Positions 33,317 through 43,261 of a stretch of DNA of 64,000 nt are shown here, one piece after another. Within the stretch, counting starts at the first letter, position 1, and each line of letters opens with the position of its first letter. Below the pieces are notes generated by a model that made no database searches, was not told where the DNA came from, and saw only the letters and a list, made by a program, of their open reading frames with translations. The position numbers and the translations under genes were made by a program. Location: assembly GCA_903831575.1 (NCBI GenBank), contig CAIKYB010000026.1:62001-126000 (forward strand), written 5' to 3'. The stretch comes from an uncultured Bacteroidota bacterium. GTDB lineage: Bacteria; Bacteroidota; Bacteroidia; Chitinophagales; Chitinophagaceae.

Positions 33317-35215
33317 TTACCTAACGCCATTCATCATTTTTAATAACTTACCACTCAATAAAAACAAGAATATAGAAGCGGCACCTGCCATAAATACAAA
33401 CAACATAAAGAAGTCGTAAAGATCATTAATCTTCACAGACATAAACGTTGGTTTTACTGGTTTTAAATTCCAGGTTTGAACGCGTTCTTCTTTAGCGGAA
33501 GTTTTTTTGCCATCAATAGTTGTTACCACATCAACCAATTCATGTGTTAACAGCAAAGTGTCATTCAACATCAGTGCATGGTCAAAATTCCCATTAGCAG
33601 ACTTGATTACTTTTAAATAGTAATTAGATACCGTTGCGGTTTTAACAGAATCTACCATTAAGGAAGATAAGCTGTCTGTATCTGCACTTTTAATAGCTGT
33701 TGCCAATTTCAATGAAGAACTTCCTTTAGAATCAGCCCATACATTATCTGGTATTTTATGAGTATCATTATTAAGAATGCTCATGGCTACAGGGCTTGCT
33801 TTTGCTGAAAACACTTTTTCGATTTTTACTTCTTCAGGATACAAGGCGCTTAAAGTACCCGCAAATTTATTGGCAGCAGCAGTTGATAAAAACCAAACGC
33901 CCATTAATAAAGAAGCCAATTTTACGGGAGATAATTTATTTACCATTGATAATCCAATTGGCGACAAACACAATTCACCAAAAGTGTGGATTGTATACAA
34001 ACTTACCAGCCATACCATACTTACTTTAGTGCTTGGGTCTAATCCTTTTACACCAAATGCAATTACCAAATAACCAATTGCTAATAAAAACAGTCCTAAT
34101 GCCTGTTTGAACGGAGATGCCGGTTCTAAATTTCGTTTTCCCATCCATCCCCAAAGCCAAACAAACAATGGAGCGAAGATAACAATGGCTACTGCATTAA
34201 TAGATTGGAAATACGAGGTAGGAATATTCTTACCAAAGAAGCTTCTGTCAGTTTGTTCTTCTGCAAAATAAGTTAAAGATGCCCCTGCCTGTTCGAATGC
34301 TGCCCAAAAGAAGATTACAAAAAATGCAGCGATATAAATTACCCAGATGCGTTGGCGCTCAATCTTACTTAGTGAAGGATCGGTGATGATGTATCCAGGA
34401 GCAGCAATGGTTAGTGAAAATATGAAAGACCCCACTAAATCCATTCCAAGCATATTTAGGAAAACAAACATTAGTACTAAGAACAATCCACCCCAGATGG
34501 CCATTGACTTGTAATTAACTGGGGTTTTTTCTCCCGATACATTAACCTCCCGAGCTGAATTTGGCTTTTCTCCAATTTGCTCACCATCCGGAGTAACGAT
34601 ATGTTTATTTTTCAGCGTAATAAATACTACCAAACTCAAACACATGCCTATGCAAGCAACTAAAAATCCCCAACGGTAATCTGCGGGATTTCCAGTATCG
34701 CCCAAATAACCACAAAGAAGAGGTGCGATAAATGCACCTAAGTTGATGCCCATGTAGAAAATGGTAAAAGCGGAATCCACTCTTTTGTCTCCTGGAGGAT
34801 AGAGCTGTCCAACCATCGTAGAGATATTCGGCTTGAAAAATCCATTCCCCAAAATCAAAAATCCAAGTCCGGTAAACATCAATGGAGTAGCGATGTCTGC
34901 CTGTTGAAAAAATGTTCCTGCGAAAAACATAAACATTTGTCCTATGGCCATAAGCACTCCGCCAACTATAATTGATTTTCTGTTTCCCCAGTAACGATCC
35001 GCCATATATCCGCCTAGTAAAGGCGTTAAGTATACCAATCCGGTATAACTGCCATAAATTTGAGAACCTAGTGCCTTATCAAATAATAAAGCTTTGGTCA
35101 TAAATAAAACAAAGAGTGCCCGCATGCCATAATAGCTGAAGCGCTCCCACATTTCTGTAAAAAATAGCACATACAGTCCCGATGGATGTTTGCTATCAGA
35201 TGTTCCTACTGCCAT
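33317..35215 (-). CDS. POT-family proton-coupled peptide transporter with a large insert
   Basis: A 632-residue inner-membrane MFS/PTR2 transporter that takes up di- and tripeptides. The proton-coupling EMWERFSYYGMRALF is at the N-terminus and the PTR2 signature FYMGINLGAFIAPL near residue 155. Unusually, a soluble segment of about 140 residues (roughly 458-598, from ALYPEEVKIE to KINDLYDF) lies before the last hydrophobic segment. It holds no motif I recognise. Some Bacteroidota relatives share such an insert. The gene faces away from mreB across a 275-nt gap. Confidence 0.9.
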   Translation of the reverse strand: MAVGTSDSKHPSGLYVLFFTEMWERFSYYGMRALFVLFMTKALLFDKALGSQIYGSYTGLVYLTPLLGGYMADRYWGNRKSIIVGGVLMAIGQMFMFFAGTFFQQADIATPLMFTGLGFLILGNGFFKPNISTMVGQLYPPGDKRVDSAFTIFYMGINLGAFIAPLLCGYLGDTGNPADYRWGFLVACIGMCLSLVVFITLKNKHIVTPDGEQIGEKPNSAREVNVSGEKTPVNYKSMAIWGGLFLVLMFVFLNMLGMDLVGSFIFSLTIAAPGYIITDPSLSKIERQRIWVIYIAAFFVIFFWAAFEQAGASLTYFAEEQTDRSFFGKNIPTSYFQSINAVAIVIFAPLFVWLWGWMGKRNLEPASPFKQALGLFLLAIGYLVIAFGVKGLDPSTKVSMVWLVSLYTIHTFGELCLSPIGLSMVNKLSPVKLASLLMGVWFLSTAAANKFAGTLSALYPEEVKIEKVFSAKASPVAMSILNNDTHKIPDNVWADSKGSSSLKLATAIKSADTDSLSSLMVDSVKTATVSNYYLKVIKSANGNFDHALMLNDTLLLTHELVDVVTTIDGKKTSAKEERVQTWNLKPVKPTFMSVKINDLYDFFMLFVFMAGAASIFLFLLSGKLLKMMNGVR

Positions 35216-35423
35216 AGTTTTTAAGATTTAAGTTGTATTAATGGATAAATTAAGTACTATAAGCACTCAAAATAGTAAATTTATTCTAACATTAGAGAGA
35301 GAAAATTAATAACGATTGTTCAACATGCTTATTATAGCTCGGTTCAACACTAATATTGTTAGTAAAAAAATCGGGCAAAGCTGTTTAATAATAAAAAATA
35401 GTTTTAAAATAAATCACTTAGCG

Positions 35424-35454
35424 TTGTTAAATCCAATAAATTACATCAACTTTG
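35424..35454 (+). promoter_or_regulatory. Near-consensus promoter for mreB
   Basis: TTG (35424-35426) as -33 is followed after 20 nt by CAACTTTG (35447-35454), one base off TAnnTTTG. Transcription would start around 35461 and run into mreB at 35491. Nothing else recognisable was seen in the 35216-35490 gap. Confidence 0.4.
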
Positions 35455-35490
35455 TTACAATACGTTTACGCTAGATTTATATAGAAAAAT

Positions 35491-36516
35491 ATGGGCATTT
35501 TTAATTTTTTTACACAGGAAATTGCAATTGATCTTGGCACTGCTAACACATTAATCATTCATAATGATGAAGTAGTAGTAAATGAGCCTTCTATTGTTGC
35601 ATTGGACAGAAATAATCCTAAGATACTTTTAGCTGTTGGAAAGAAGGCTTTGATGATGCATGAAAAGACTCATGAAAGTATTCGTACGGTTCGTCCATTA
35701 AGAGATGGGGTGATTGCCGATTTCAACGCAGCGGAATTAATGATTAGAGAGTTGATTAAATTGGTGTATCCTAAGAAGCCTTTATTTGCACCAAGCTGGA
35801 GAATGATGATTTGTATTCCCAGTAGTATTACAGAAGTTGAAAAAAGAGCGGTTAGAGATAGTGCAGAACAGGCAGGAGCGAAAGAGGTTTATTTGATTCA
35901 TGAACCGATGGCTGCAGCGCTTGGAATCGGGATTGATGTAGAAGAGCCCGTTGGGAATATGATTATTGATATTGGTGGTGGTACAACAGGCATTACCGTT
36001 ATTGCATTGGCAGGAATTGTTTGTGATCAAAGTATCAGAATTGCAGGCGATGAGTTTACTGCTGATATTATGGAGGCATTAAGAAGATACCATAGTTTAT
36101 TGATAGGAGAGCGTACTGCGGAACAAATCAAAATACAAGTAGGAGCAGCGATGAAAGATTTGGATAATCCTCCAGATGATATTCCTGTAAACGGTAGAGA
36201 TTTGGTTACCGGAATTCCTAAGCAAGTAATGGTGAGTTATCAGGAAGTAGCAGAAGCTTTAGATAAAAGTATTTTTAAAATTGAAGAAGCTATTCTAAAA
36301 GCATTAGAAACAACTCCTCCAGAATTAGCTGCGGATATCTATCGCCGTGGCCTTTATATTACCGGTGGTGGATCGTTGTTGCGCGGTTTAGATAAAAGGC
36401 TTATGAATAAAATAAAGCTTCCTGTTCATATCGCTGATGATCCTCTAAAGAGCGTTGTAAGAGGAACTGGAATTGCATTAAAAAATTATGACAGATTCCC
36501 ATTTGTAATGAGGTAG
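35491..36516 (+). CDS. mreB: Rod shape-determining protein MreB
   Basis: The actin-like filament protein that organises lateral cell-wall growth. At 341 residues it shows the actin-fold phosphate 1 motif IAIDLGTANTLI (residues 11-22), the phosphate 2 motif IIDIGGGTTGITVIALAG (about 158), and the adenosine motif YITGGGSLLRGLD (about 290). An N-terminal membrane-binding segment MGIFNFFTQ is present. It heads the mreBCD-mrdA-rodA operon that forms the complete elongasome core. Confidence 0.97.
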   Translation: MGIFNFFTQEIAIDLGTANTLIIHNDEVVVNEPSIVALDRNNPKILLAVGKKALMMHEKTHESIRTVRPLRDGVIADFNAAELMIRELIKLVYPKKPLFAPSWRMMICIPSSITEVEKRAVRDSAEQAGAKEVYLIHEPMAAALGIGIDVEEPVGNMIIDIGGGTTGITVIALAGIVCDQSIRIAGDEFTADIMEALRRYHSLLIGERTAEQIKIQVGAAMKDLDNPPDDIPVNGRDLVTGIPKQVMVSYQEVAEALDKSIFKIEEAILKALETTPPELAADIYRRGLYITGGGSLLRGLDKRLMNKIKLPVHIADDPLKSVVRGTGIALKNYDRFPFVMR

Positions 36517-36577
36517 TTTTTAATTACTCTTTTCAAAAAGGTTATTACTGTTGTATGCTCCTAAATCTTTGTAGCAG

Positions 36578-37432
36578 TTGAGAAATATATTTCTATTCAT
36601 CCGACGACATTTTAATTTACTGCTTTTTCTCTTTATACAGGGATTTTCTATTTATCTTATTGTAAACTATAGTAAGTTTCATCAAGCTGCTTTTGGTAGT
36701 GTATTTAATAATATAACGGGGAAGATTAACAGCCGTTATAGTGAAGTGCAGCAATATTTTTATTTAAGAAAAACTAACGATTCATTAATTAAGGCAAATG
36801 AAGAACTTTATAATAAACTGAAAGCAGATTTCTCCTTACCTGATTCTACTTCGAAACTTGTTCTTGATTCTATTCATGTTGATTCTATTCATGAATTTAG
36901 AAAGTATACCTATCTGCAAGCAAGAGTGATTTATAATGCCGTTTCTACTCAAAGTAATTATATAGTCTTAAACAAAGGAAGTCTTGGTAAAGTAAAAGAA
37001 GGTATGGGCGTAATAGATCCTAATGGCAGCGTTGTGGGCATTGTGACTGCTGTTGATGAAAAATATGCAGTTGTAATGTCTTTACTGCATAAGGATAGTC
37101 ACATCAGTGGCAAACTGTTTAAAGCCGGAGAAACAGGAACGATAAGCTGGGAAGGCAAAATGCCCAATCTGTTATTATTGACAGGGATTCCTAAAAGTGC
37201 AAAAATTTCAAAAGGAGATGCTATTATCAGTAGTGGATTTAGTACGGCATTTCCGATTGGATTTAGAATTGGGAATGTCACTGCAGTTTATAAAGAAACA
37301 AGCAGTAATAATTTTAAGGTGGAATGCAGTAGTGCTGCAAATTTTTATAATCTTCAGTATGTATATATAATACAAAATACTGATCAAGAAGGTGTTCATA
37401 GTATTCTTGAAAAAGCAAACACACAGCCATAG
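36578..37432 (+). CDS. mreC: Rod shape-determining protein MreC
   Basis: The periplasmic scaffold of the elongasome that activates PBP2. The 284-residue protein has a membrane anchor at about 12-32, a coiled coil (about 45-85) and a beta-rich MreC domain containing NKGSLGKVKEGMGVIDPNGSVVGIV and a second barrel with SKGDAIISSGFSTAFPIGFRIG. The start is TTG at 36578; no ATG lies between the mreB stop and the conserved N-terminal basic residues. The end is 12 nt before mreD. Confidence 0.94.
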   Translation: MRNIFLFIRRHFNLLLFLFIQGFSIYLIVNYSKFHQAAFGSVFNNITGKINSRYSEVQQYFYLRKTNDSLIKANEELYNKLKADFSLPDSTSKLVLDSIHVDSIHEFRKYTYLQARVIYNAVSTQSNYIVLNKGSLGKVKEGMGVIDPNGSVVGIVTAVDEKYAVVMSLLHKDSHISGKLFKAGETGTISWEGKMPNLLLLTGIPKSAKISKGDAIISSGFSTAFPIGFRIGNVTAVYKETSSNNFKVECSSAANFYNLQYVYIIQNTDQEGVHSILEKANTQP

Positions 37433-37444
37433 AGCGTATAAAGA

Positions 37445-37978
37445 ATGAGTAGGATTGTTAAATATATCACTAGGTTTATCAGCTTGATTTTCTTTCAAGT
37501 TTTCGTTCTGGATAAGGTTATCCTTCATCAGATGGCGACTCCATATCTGTATATTGTTTTCATTTTATGGTTGCCATTTAAAATAAATCGGACTCTATTG
37601 ATGCTGATTGCTTTTTTATTAGGGTTTACGATTGATAGCTTTAGACACCATCCTGGCTTTCACACTGCTGCATGTGTTTTGGTTGCTTATATTAGACCCT
37701 TTATCATCAATTTGTTAATATCTCAACAAGGAGCGGAAACCAATTATGATGAACCTTCTTTTAAGAGTATGGGTGGCGTTACGCCTTATCTTATTTACAT
37801 TTGTCTTTTAACGCTGCTTCATAATGGCTGGTTATTTTTGTTGGAATCCTGGCAATTTGCCGACGCTGGTTATTTTTTTATCAAAACCATTTTATCAACA
37901 CTCATCAGCGTATTATTAATAGTAATTACGGAGTTGCTTTTTTCGAGAAGTCAAAAATTCAGAACGAATACTAATTAA
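37445..37978 (+). CDS. mreD: Rod shape-determining protein MreD
   Basis: A 177-residue inner-membrane protein with five or six hydrophobic segments that binds MreC in the elongasome. LYIVFILWLPFKINRTLLMLIAFLLGFTIDSFRHHPGFHTAACVLVAYIRPFII is the characteristic core. Identification rests on this pattern and on the operon position between mreC and mrdA. Confidence 0.92.
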   Translation: MSRIVKYITRFISLIFFQVFVLDKVILHQMATPYLYIVFILWLPFKINRTLLMLIAFLLGFTIDSFRHHPGFHTAACVLVAYIRPFIINLLISQQGAETNYDEPSFKSMGGVTPYLIYICLLTLLHNGWLFLLESWQFADAGYFFIKTILSTLISVLLIVITELLFSRSQKFRTNTN

Positions 37979-38059
37979 CAAATTGTCATATTTTTATTCG
38001 AATTTTACAACTTCAATTATCATTTACTATTAAAGTAATAACAGTTAAACTTCTACTTC

Positions 38060-40201
38060 GTGCCAGTATATAATGAGTCTAGAAAAAATATTATCAGACT
38101 GATTTTTATTGCATTATTCGTAATTATTATAGCACGTCTATTAACATTGCAAATTTTTACCAGTAAATACAAAGCTCTTGCTGAAGACCAAGGAATGTTT
38201 CGGAAGGTGATTTACCCTGACAGAGGAATTATATTTGACCGAAAGAAGAACGCCATTCTTCAAAACACCAATATTGCTGATTTAATGGTTACGCCGAATA
38301 AGCTTAAAGGCATTGATACTTTTGCATTATGCCAAATTTTAGAAATCGATACAGCACAATTCAAAAAGAAAATAATAGAGTTGATTATTAAAAATGGCAG
38401 GTCAAGGCCATCTGTTTTTGAGCCCTTATTGAGTGATGAAAAAACGGCGAAATTAAACGAATCGCTGTATAAATTTTCCCCAGCATTTTATCTTCAGGAT
38501 CGATCTATAAGAAATTTTCCTTACGATGCAGCAGCTAACGTCATGGGGTATACGGCAGAAGTGGATACTAATTTTTTAAAAAAACATCCTGAAGAAGGAT
38601 ACGTTGCAGGAGATTATGCAGGAATGACTGGTTTAGAAAGGAGCTATGAAAAAGTACTAATGGGAGACCGAGGAATAGAATATTGGAAAAGGGATAACAA
38701 AAACAGATTGACAGAAAGACTGGAAAAAGGTCGATTTGATACTGCTGCCGTTGCAGGGCAAAATTTATATACCTCTATTGATATTGAACTTCAACAATTG
38801 GGAGAGAAATTGATGCTAAACAAATTAGGATCTATTGTTGCTATTGATCCTAAAACTGGCGGAATTCTTGCAATGGTCAGTGCGCCTACCTATCAACCTA
38901 ATTATCTAACAGGTAGCAATAGACGTAAACATTTTTCCGAATTATTTCTTAATCCGGCCTTACCATTATTAAACAGAACAGTAAGTGCTACCTATTCTCC
39001 AGGATCTACTTTTAAAACATTGCAGGCATTGATAGGGTTACATGAAGGCGTTATAACAACAGATACAAAATTCTCCTGCTCAGGTGCATTTTATGGGTGC
39101 GGAAGTGCTAAGCCCATGCATTGTTTGGATCTAGGAACTTTCGATTTACGAAACGCCATTGCAGTTTCTGATAATACCTACTTCGCGAATGTTATGCAAA
39201 AAGTCATCAATAATCCAAAATATCCAACTGTAGATAGTGCATTATCTAATTGGGATAATTACATGTATGGCTTCGGGCTAGGTCACAAACTTGGAGTTGA
39301 TATCCCTTCAGAAAAATCGGGTAATATTCCTAAGCCAGCTTATTATAATAAAATATACGGTAAGGGAAGATGGAACTTCTGCACTTTCCGATCAGTGAGT
39401 ATCGGACAGGGCGAGGTGTCGGTTACACCGCTTCAAGTTGCAAACGAGATGGCTTATATTGCAAATAAAGGGTGGTATTATACTCCACATCTTGTTGATT
39501 CGATTGATGGAGGAGATAAATTTGAGCTGCTTAAAAAGTATAAAAAAACAATAAATCCCACATTTATTCCGGAGTATATATTTGAAGCTGTTCATGATGG
39601 AATGCAAAGTGTAGTGGAAAGAGGAACCGGTATAGGAGCGAAAGTGAATGATATTGTTATTTGCGGAAAAACAGGCACAGTAGAAAATTATTATAAAGGG
39701 GTTAAACAACAGAATCACTCTTTCTTTTGTGGATTTGCCCCTAGGGATAATCCCAAAATAGCCATTATGTGTGTTGTTGAAAATAGCGGACGCTTTGGAG
39801 GAACATATGCGGCACCGATTGTAGGGTTGATGATTGAAAAATATTTAAAGGATTCTATTACTGATAAAGCAAGGTTAGCCAAGATTGAACAATTGTCTAA
39901 TCTAAATTTAATGCCGAAAAGAATTTTTATTGAAATAAGAAAACAAGATTCTTTACGTCATGCAAAAGATTTGGAATACCTTCTTTCAAAAGGATATATT
40001 AAATCCATAAAAGACACTGTTGGTTTGGACGAAGACCAGTTTGATAATGATGAATTTAATAATTTAAAAAAAGAAAAGCCAGCGAAAAAAAATCGAAAAG
40101 ACAAAGAACTGAATTCGCAGGCAGTATTGCCTTCACAAAAAAAGAATATCAATTTAAAAGCCAAACTAAAATCCCCAAAAAGAAATTTGAATAGACCTTG
40201 A
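38060..40201 (+). CDS. mrdA: Penicillin-binding protein 2 (peptidoglycan transpeptidase)
   Basis: The elongation-specific D,D-transpeptidase that works with RodA. After a membrane anchor (about 11-32) comes the pedestal/dimerisation domain, then the transpeptidase domain with the active Ser in SPGSTFK, SDN in AVSDNTYFA, and KTG in CGKTGTVENY. The start is GTG at 38060. The protein has 713 residues, longer than E. coli PBP2, because a Lys-rich disordered tail of about 100 residues (IKSIKDTVGLDEDQ onward, ending KRNLNRP) follows the transpeptidase domain in the periplasm. rodA begins 1 nt after its stop. Confidence 0.95.
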   Translation: MPVYNESRKNIIRLIFIALFVIIIARLLTLQIFTSKYKALAEDQGMFRKVIYPDRGIIFDRKKNAILQNTNIADLMVTPNKLKGIDTFALCQILEIDTAQFKKKIIELIIKNGRSRPSVFEPLLSDEKTAKLNESLYKFSPAFYLQDRSIRNFPYDAAANVMGYTAEVDTNFLKKHPEEGYVAGDYAGMTGLERSYEKVLMGDRGIEYWKRDNKNRLTERLEKGRFDTAAVAGQNLYTSIDIELQQLGEKLMLNKLGSIVAIDPKTGGILAMVSAPTYQPNYLTGSNRRKHFSELFLNPALPLLNRTVSATYSPGSTFKTLQALIGLHEGVITTDTKFSCSGAFYGCGSAKPMHCLDLGTFDLRNAIAVSDNTYFANVMQKVINNPKYPTVDSALSNWDNYMYGFGLGHKLGVDIPSEKSGNIPKPAYYNKIYGKGRWNFCTFRSVSIGQGEVSVTPLQVANEMAYIANKGWYYTPHLVDSIDGGDKFELLKKYKKTINPTFIPEYIFEAVHDGMQSVVERGTGIGAKVNDIVICGKTGTVENYYKGVKQQNHSFFCGFAPRDNPKIAIMCVVENSGRFGGTYAAPIVGLMIEKYLKDSITDKARLAKIEQLSNLNLMPKRIFIEIRKQDSLRHAKDLEYLLSKGYIKSIKDTVGLDEDQFDNDEFNNLKKEKPAKKNRKDKELNSQAVLPSQKKNINLKAKLKSPKRNLNRP

Positions 40202-40202
40202 A

Positions 40203-41552
40203 ATGTATAACAAAAGACCAATCATATCAACTGAAAAAGACTGGGTAATTATATGGCTTTATGCAATAATTACTGTCATAGGATTGTTATGCATATTTTC
40301 AGTGGAATATAAAGCAAATGATGATTTTTTTAAAAGCTTACTTGCTTTCAAGAAAAATTACAGCAAGCAGTTTGTTTATTTTATTGTTTGCATAGTGCTA
40401 GCTACTTTTGTTTTATTGATGGATAGTAAATTATTTACTGCAACTCCCAATATTTTATATCTACTGGGAATTGGGTTAATGATGCTTACTTTTTTTATTG
40501 GGAAAAATGTAAATGGTTCTAAAAGCTGGATTCCATTAGGCTTTATGAATTTGCAACCTGTGGAGACTTGTAAAATATTTACTGCGTTAGCGCTATCAAA
40601 GTATTTATCAAGACCTGAAACAGATTTCTCCAAGTCGAAATCTCATCTCATAGCTGCTGGTATCTGTTTTTTACCTATTGTTTTTTCTTTACTCCAGAAT
40701 GAAACAGGCCTTGCATTAGTATACTTCACTTTTTTACTTCCTATGTATAGAGAAGGGTTTCCTCCAATTTATCTGATAGCCGGCGCATCTCTTGGGGTAC
40801 TTTTGGTAACGGCTTTATTGTTTTCAGCACCCCAATTAATTATCGCCATATCAATATTGATGATGTGTTTGATTTATTTTTTGAAACGAAAATTTAAACG
40901 AAACAAATCCATTTTAGTTTTTTTGATTGGTGCATGGCTTGCGAGTGTTTTATTTGTTGGTTTAATCGTTCCCTTTTTATTCAAACATGTTTTTCAAAAG
41001 TACCAGGCAGATCGAATTTTTAGTATGGTTGGACAAAATAATCCTTATGACAATGAATCCACCGCTGATTTTTCAGCTGTTACAGTCAGCAAGAAGAAAG
41101 ATAAAGCAGATAAGGAGAATTATAATGTAAAGCAATCAAAGATTGCCATTGGCTCAGGTGGATTCTGGGGAAAAGGATTTTTAAAAGGCACACAAACTCA
41201 AGGAGATTTTGTTCCGGAACAACATACAGATTTCATTTTCACTTCACTGGGAGAGAATTTCGGGTTTATGGGTTGTACCATATTGATGTTACTTTATCTT
41301 GCTCTGTTGCTTCGTATTGTGTTAATTGCGGAAAGACAAAGAAGTACATTTAGCAGAGTTTATGCATATTCCGTCGCCTCCATTATTTTCTTTCATGTGG
41401 CTATTAATATTTGCATGACAATTGGACTTGCACCAGTTATAGGAATTACTTTACCGCTGATGAGTTACGGAGGGTCTTCCTTATTAACTTTTACCATATT
41501 GATTTTTATCCTTGTGAAATTAGATGCGGATAGACAGATGGTATTACGATGA
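40203..41552 (+). CDS. rodA: Peptidoglycan glycosyltransferase RodA
   Basis: The SEDS-family polymerase of lipid II during cell elongation. The 449-residue protein has about ten membrane segments and ends with the family block TIGLAPVIGITLPLMSYGGSSLLTF. The catalytic region lies in the large extracellular loop; here it is expanded by a Lys/Asp-rich stretch (SKKKDKADKENYNVKQSK) before SGGFWGKGFLKGTQTQGDFVPEQHTDFIF. Its start is one base after the mrdA stop, so expression is coupled with PBP2. Confidence 0.95.
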   Translation: MYNKRPIISTEKDWVIIWLYAIITVIGLLCIFSVEYKANDDFFKSLLAFKKNYSKQFVYFIVCIVLATFVLLMDSKLFTATPNILYLLGIGLMMLTFFIGKNVNGSKSWIPLGFMNLQPVETCKIFTALALSKYLSRPETDFSKSKSHLIAAGICFLPIVFSLLQNETGLALVYFTFLLPMYREGFPPIYLIAGASLGVLLVTALLFSAPQLIIAISILMMCLIYFLKRKFKRNKSILVFLIGAWLASVLFVGLIVPFLFKHVFQKYQADRIFSMVGQNNPYDNESTADFSAVTVSKKKDKADKENYNVKQSKIAIGSGGFWGKGFLKGTQTQGDFVPEQHTDFIFTSLGENFGFMGCTILMLLYLALLLRIVLIAERQRSTFSRVYAYSVASIIFFHVAINICMTIGLAPVIGITLPLMSYGGSSLLTFTILIFILVKLDADRQMVLR

Positions 41553-41563
41553 GAATGATTTGA

Positions 41564-42379
41564 TTATTGAAAGAGATTTAATTGTGTGATGCATTGTGTT
41601 ATTTTAGCCTGTTCACTTTTTATGTTATAAACTGCTGTTTGTTCATGCCTTGTTGCAATGATGATTTCCGTTTTTTTACTATGCGCTTTAAATAAATCCA
41701 GTACTAATTTGGGGTCGTTATTTTCTTGTGATAAATGAGAAAGTAATAAATGTGACAAAAAATCTGACTGGTGTGTTGTAAAGAGATCCAAGGCCTGTTT
41801 GTTTGACAAATGCCCATCATTACCGCTGATTCTTTTCTTAAGATGGAAAGGGTACTGCCCATTTTCGAGCATATACTCATCATAGTTGGCTTCTAAAAAA
41901 ACAGCATTACATTCTTTAAAATGTTTTATAACATGATCGCAAACCATACCGATATCTGTAAATACTCCCACTTTGATGGAATTGTATTCAATAATAAAAC
42001 TCGTCGGATCAATAGCATCATGAAATTTTGGGAAAGCTGTAATGATTAACTTCCCAACAGATACAGGATTGTAGCTTATTAATGGAACCACCTGGCTCTT
42101 AGGAATAGGCGTTCTGCAATTTTGCAAAGTTTGATTTGTAATATGAACAGGAATTCCGTATTTCTTTGCCAATACTTCTACACCTTTCACATGATCAATA
42201 TGTTCGTGTGAAATAAAAATGGCTTTTATCAAGTTCATGGAAAGATCGAGCGACTTCATTCTTTTTTCAGTCTCTTTACAAGATAAACCAGCATCAATTA
42301 AAACGGCTTCAGTATCATTCCCGATGTAGTAACAATTGCCATTGCTGCCAGAATTAAGTGAGGTAAAAAATATAGACAT
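41564..42379 (-). CDS. MBL-fold metal-dependent hydrolase, YycJ/WalJ type
   Basis: A 271-residue metallo-beta-lactamase fold protein; I start at ATG 42379 (MSIFFTSLNSGSNGNCYYIG), six codons inside the ORF track start. The first metal motif is ISHEHIDHVKG and further ligands are in FTDIGMVCDHVIKHF and HLLLSHLSQENNDP. The N-terminal SLNSGSNGNCYYI is characteristic of the YycJ group, linked in other bacteria to coordination of replication, repair and wall growth. It converges on rodA. Confidence 0.9.
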   Translation of the reverse strand: MSIFFTSLNSGSNGNCYYIGNDTEAVLIDAGLSCKETEKRMKSLDLSMNLIKAIFISHEHIDHVKGVEVLAKKYGIPVHITNQTLQNCRTPIPKSQVVPLISYNPVSVGKLIITAFPKFHDAIDPTSFIIEYNSIKVGVFTDIGMVCDHVIKHFKECNAVFLEANYDEYMLENGQYPFHLKKRISGNDGHLSNKQALDLFTTHQSDFLSHLLLSHLSQENNDPKLVLDLFKAHSKKTEIIIATRHEQTAVYNIKSEQAKITQCITQLNLFQ

Positions 42380-42507
42380 GGGTACAAAGGAAATCATTTT
42401 TTTTATAGAAAATTGGATACTAAAATTTATTTACTGAATTCAAGCAAGTATTTTTGCTAATAAAATAAAATATTCCAATAACTTCAAATGAAGTACTCTA
42501 GTTTATT

Positions 42508-43254
42508 ATGAAAATAATACCATTAAGTGAAGGCAGTTATACGATAGATCATACAAAAGAATTTGTCCCTTTTGATAAAAATCTTGATGATTTACAAGTA
42601 AGACCTTCCGGAAGTTTGCTTGTAGAGATTCAACCATTTGTTGTAATTACAAAAAAGGACATCATTGTTTTGGATTGTGGTCTTGGGTTTACTAACAAAC
42701 AGGACATTCTCATCATTCATCAAAATTTAATCAACAACAATATTGATCCTTCAAGTGTTACTAAAGTTTTATTAAGCCATTTGCACAAAGACCATGCTGG
42801 CGGAATCGCCAAGTTTGATCAAATTCTTAATCGTTCTTTTTTAAGTTTTCCCAACGCAACTTATTATATTAGTAAAAGCGAATTAGCGTTGGCTTCAAAG
42901 CTTGGTAATCCTTCTTACAAGCCGGAAAAATTTGAAGTATTAGATAGCAGTTCTGCACATTTGGTTTTGTTAGAGGGCAATGGAATTATCGATGACTATA
43001 TACATTATGAAACCACTGCAGCGCATTCGCCCTTTCATCAGGTTTTTTGGATAGAAGAGGATGGGCGAACAATATTTTATGGTGCCGATGATGCACCTCA
43101 GCATCAACAAATGAAAAGTAAGTTTATAGCCAAATACGATTTTGACGGAAAAAAAAGTATGGATTTAAGAACTGCCTGGTGGCAAAAAGGGAAAGAGGAA
43201 AATTGGACATTCTTATTTTATCACGATATTAAAACGCCGATAGTGAATATGTAG
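42508..43254 (+). CDS. MBL-fold hydrolase
   Basis: A 248-residue metallo-beta-lactamase fold enzyme with the metal-binding SHLHKDHAGG (near residue 92), a second His in TAAHSPFHQVFWI and Asp in FYGADDAPQHQQM. There is no signal peptide. Substrate class is unclear; members include lactonases and hydrolases of nucleotide or glutathione adducts. It is divergent from the YycJ gene and convergent with the CpxP-like gene. Confidence 0.82.
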   Translation: MKIIPLSEGSYTIDHTKEFVPFDKNLDDLQVRPSGSLLVEIQPFVVITKKDIIVLDCGLGFTNKQDILIIHQNLINNNIDPSSVTKVLLSHLHKDHAGGIAKFDQILNRSFLSFPNATYYISKSELALASKLGNPSYKPEKFEVLDSSSAHLVLLEGNGIIDDYIHYETTAAHSPFHQVFWIEEDGRTIFYGADDAPQHQQMKSKFIAKYDFDGKKSMDLRTAWWQKGKEENWTFLFYHDIKTPIVNM

Positions 43255-43261
43255 TAATTAA

